From: Bacteroides sp.
Lineage (GTDB): Bacteria; Bacteroidota; Bacteroidia; Bacteroidales; SM23-62
Length of the DNA: 18,549 bases
Reading direction: 5' to 3'
NCBI GenBank assembly: GCA_030589965.1
Contig: JAUUZM010000014.1
Span: forward strand, 1 to 18,549
Positions 17,701 to 18,549 of this stretch are shown one piece after another. Numbering within the stretch: the stretch's first letter is position 1; each line of letters opens with the position of its first letter. A program made the position numbers and the translations under genes. The notes beneath the pieces were generated by a model. It saw only the letters and a list, made by a program, of their open reading frames with translations. It did no database searches and was not told the origin of the DNA.

Positions 17701-18430
17701 TCAATCTGAGAAGCTGGCGGCGCTTGGGGGTCTCGTAGCGGGGGTTGCCCACGAGATCAATACACCCGTGGGGATCAGCGTTACGGCTGCCTCAAACCTG
17801 GCTGAAGAAACGAAAGCTATGGCAGAGAAATATAAGGTGAATAAGATATCCAAGGCCGAATTCAAGGAGTACCTGAGTACTGCCAACCAATCTGCAAATC
17901 TCATCCTGGCAAATATGCAGAGGACGGCTGAAATGGTACAGAGTTTTAAAATGGTGTCTGCAGATCAATCTACCGGTGAGAGAAGACGGGTTGTTTTAAG
18001 ATCCTATCTGGAGGATATAATCCGCAGTTTATACCCTAAGCTAAAAGGACGCAGGATAAGCATTAATCTGGACGTTGATCCGAATCTCGAAGTTGACAGT
18101 TATCCCGGTGCTATATCACAGATATTTACTAATTTAATACTGAATAGCCTTGTACATGGTTATGAAGAGAAGGATATTGGAGATATAACTATCCAGACTG
18201 AAATTATTGACAAAAATCTAAAAATAAATTACAGCGATAATGGAGCCGGCATTACGGAAGAAACCAGGAAACGGATCTTTGAACCCTTTTTCACGACCAA
18301 CAAAAAAGTGGGGACGGGATTGGGATTGCATATTGTGTATAACCTGGTAACACAAAAACTGAATGGCACAATTGAATGTAAAAGTGAATTGGAAAAGGGA
18401 ACGACATTTCAAATAAGTTTCCCGGTTTAG
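14759..18430 (+). CDS. Two-propeller periplasmic sensor histidine kinase HK5
   Basis: This 1223-residue kinase is the last gene of the array. A signal peptide (ending PWPLAAQ, residue 24) leads to 14 propeller repeats, for example YGFVWIGTEYGLDMYDG and KNRIWIATTAGLNLYDP. The Y_Y_Y domain ends in NPPWY and the membrane helix spans about 888-906. The coiled coil switches to the HK4 type from about residue 945. His998 in AHEINTPVG is the likely phosphorylation site, followed by TNLILNS, SDNGAGI, FEPFFTTNKK and GTGLGLHIV, with the end at ISFPV. The sensor, Y_Y_Y domain and membrane helix are HK2-like (both proteins begin KTLD...NPDH after the signal peptide), so the gene looks like a chimera of the two local lineages. 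There is no receiver or output domain. No clear terminator follows before the window ends. Ligand and partner regulator are unknown. Confidence 0.93.
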   Translation: MNRLNVQKLFLLTMFLLPWPLAAQIKTLDPVFNPDHIKIHQIGPEKGMSSQFLRSAFQDRYGFVWIGTEYGLDMYDGYSFRNIRMKESDSVSSQILNTMHFLDDPDGGLWICSANNGLYYYDRSTEKLNVRKPVPEYPDSSANSVLGIFRDTRGLYWVFTRGGLFHYHREADTFTYTDIPYSVLWRNTVNVEDFKLLELEDESVWIPGAPNGLYKYDPGTGKFRNYRHDPDNPNSISSDLVTDIIEYSEGNLLVTTFDGGLNILEAPEDSSFKHIRHTPGDQKTIFSDSLETMLMDCNGNIWIAGVGGFSILEHDKNEFKSYRIRTREFDYFSTNFNANTIVSIREDADGLMWFMLLGARGQLCFNPETQHLYQFINVQSDEEGLAGSNRIFELFIDQAGLCWVMTEGAMNIIEKRPVKSFHHFRHDPLNPNTLSHSDINSILIDSEGILWIGSGGPVLNRCTSFGTNFPEHFNRFPVFDKLYYPNMIVSIAEGDPGSLWIGTYGGLFRFDKNTEEFSLFNHALIESFNDDLVVDALYKDKNGLLWIGTRNYGLFIYSTESGQLARYGHESNFTDSLPMYFNYDFCEDKIGNIWIGNFAFGISMLEKEEISKIFTEDKPEFKRYRRSPGNSESLSSDQVIQIHQDKKNRIWIATTAGLNLYDPDDDIFYSFDETYGLPDDCIFSILEDDHGNLWISTLKGICKIVLKDEYSGNIIAGIHAYGTYEGMDKPVFNEGSSFKSPEGWMYFGGVNGLTVFHPDSIKENSVIPPVYITNILVNDRDLKDLGESILDTVIYEADLIELSYRQNFLAFEYVALNYLNTEKNHYKYFMEGLDDNWVDAGTRRYAEYRDLKPGEYTFRVQAANEDGLWNEEGASLGIIINPPWYNTMLAYLIYLMILVAAVYGYIQWRYRRLKRERDELDGLVKERTATIENQNRDILNVNTQLEEQKEELEQQTEELTQQKEELQITLDRLNETQDQLIQSEKLAALGGLVAGVAHEINTPVGISVTAASNLAEETKAMAEKYKVNKISKAEFKEYLSTANQSANLILANMQRTAEMVQSFKMVSADQSTGERRRVVLRSYLEDIIRSLYPKLKGRRISINLDVDPNLEVDSYPGAISQIFTNLILNSLVHGYEEKDIGDITIQTEIIDKNLKINYSDNGAGITEETRKRIFEPFFTTNKKVGTGLGLHIVYNLVTQKLNGTIECKSELEKGTTFQISFPV

Positions 18431-18440
18431 GGATAGATTT

Positions 18441-18480
18441 ATCAGTTAGCACGAGAAGATATCAGTTAGCATGAGAAGAT
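18441..18480. repeat. 20-bp tandem duplication after HK5
   Basis: The unit ATCAGTTAGCACGAGAAGAT (18441-18460) is repeated directly at 18461-18480 with one change (C18452 versus T18472). It starts 10 bases after the HK5 stop. Two neighbouring copies could be a pair of regulator sites or a replication-slippage product. Confidence 0.8.
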
Positions 18481-18502
18481 ATTTGTCATGTCTTTACTTG
18501 AT

Positions 18503-18549
18503 TTAGTAAGTGTTTATATAATAAAATTCTCAGTGATTTTTATTACTAA
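18503..18549. repeat. Terminal inverted repeat at window edge
   Basis: TTAGTAA (18503-18509) is the exact inverse of TTACTAA (18543-18549), with 33 AT-rich bases between. The window ends here, so it cannot be judged whether this is part of a larger structure or chance. Confidence 0.2.

Noticed and set aside
6684..18430. Classical hybrid two-component regulators (receiver plus AraC domain)
   Set aside because: HK2, HK4 and HK5 all stop within about 30 residues of the G2 motif; no receiver Asp motif or helix-turn-helix is present, and gaps between genes are too small to hold one.
1..18549. CRISPR arrays, tRNA or rRNA genes
   Set aside because: No regularly spaced repeats, and no cloverleaf or rRNA-like sequence was recognised on either strand.

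Overview
The window looks like chromosomal DNA from a Bacteroidota bacterium, probably a Bacteroidales/Marinilabiliales-type free-living lineage. The reasons are a SusC/SusD outer-membrane pair, periplasmic two-propeller (Reg_prop plus Y_Y_Y) sensor kinases, starts without Shine-Dalgarno motifs, and matches to the Bacteroidota -7 element TAnnTTTG. All intact protein genes are on the + strand. The species, and the substrate of the uptake system, cannot be read from the sequence.

Layout. (1) Positions 1-938 hold the cytoplasmic end of a sensor histidine kinase (HK1) whose start lies upstream. (2) Positions 939-1925 hold about 1 kb without a large gene. It contains a decayed IS200/IS605-type end with a TnpB-like tail and possible omega-RNA scaffold on the minus strand (about 939-1205), a small transcription unit with a short, possibly frameshifted peptide gene and a strong terminator (1280-1537), and a leader with two possible promoters and a GC-rich hairpin (1541-1925). 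(3) Positions 1926-6646 hold a SusC-like TonB-dependent transporter and a SusD-like lipoprotein, 20 bp apart. (4) Positions 6684-18430 hold a tandem array of kinases: HK2 (1206 aa), HK3 (broken by a large internal deletion), HK4 (1219 aa) and HK5 (1223 aa), with gaps of 6 to 35 bp. Together with susCD this reads as one long operon. (5) Positions 18431-18549 are noncoding, with a 20-bp tandem duplication.

How the parts may work together. SusC and SusD would import an unidentified glycan or other oligomer. HK2, HK4 and HK5 each have a signal peptide, fourteen propeller repeats (two seven-bladed propellers), a Y_Y_Y domain, one membrane helix, a coiled coil, a HisKA His-box and a HATPase domain. 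They would sense ligands in the periplasm. Unlike the hybrid two-component regulators usual beside SusCD pairs, they stop right after the ATPase, with no receiver and no AraC-type DNA-binding domain. No response regulator is encoded in the window, so the output partner must lie elsewhere.

The main unusual points are the size of the kinase array, its mosaic history (sensor and kinase halves group differently), the deletion that destroyed HK3, the transposon-derived RNA-like remnant touching the HK1 stop codon, and the unidentified small peptide unit.
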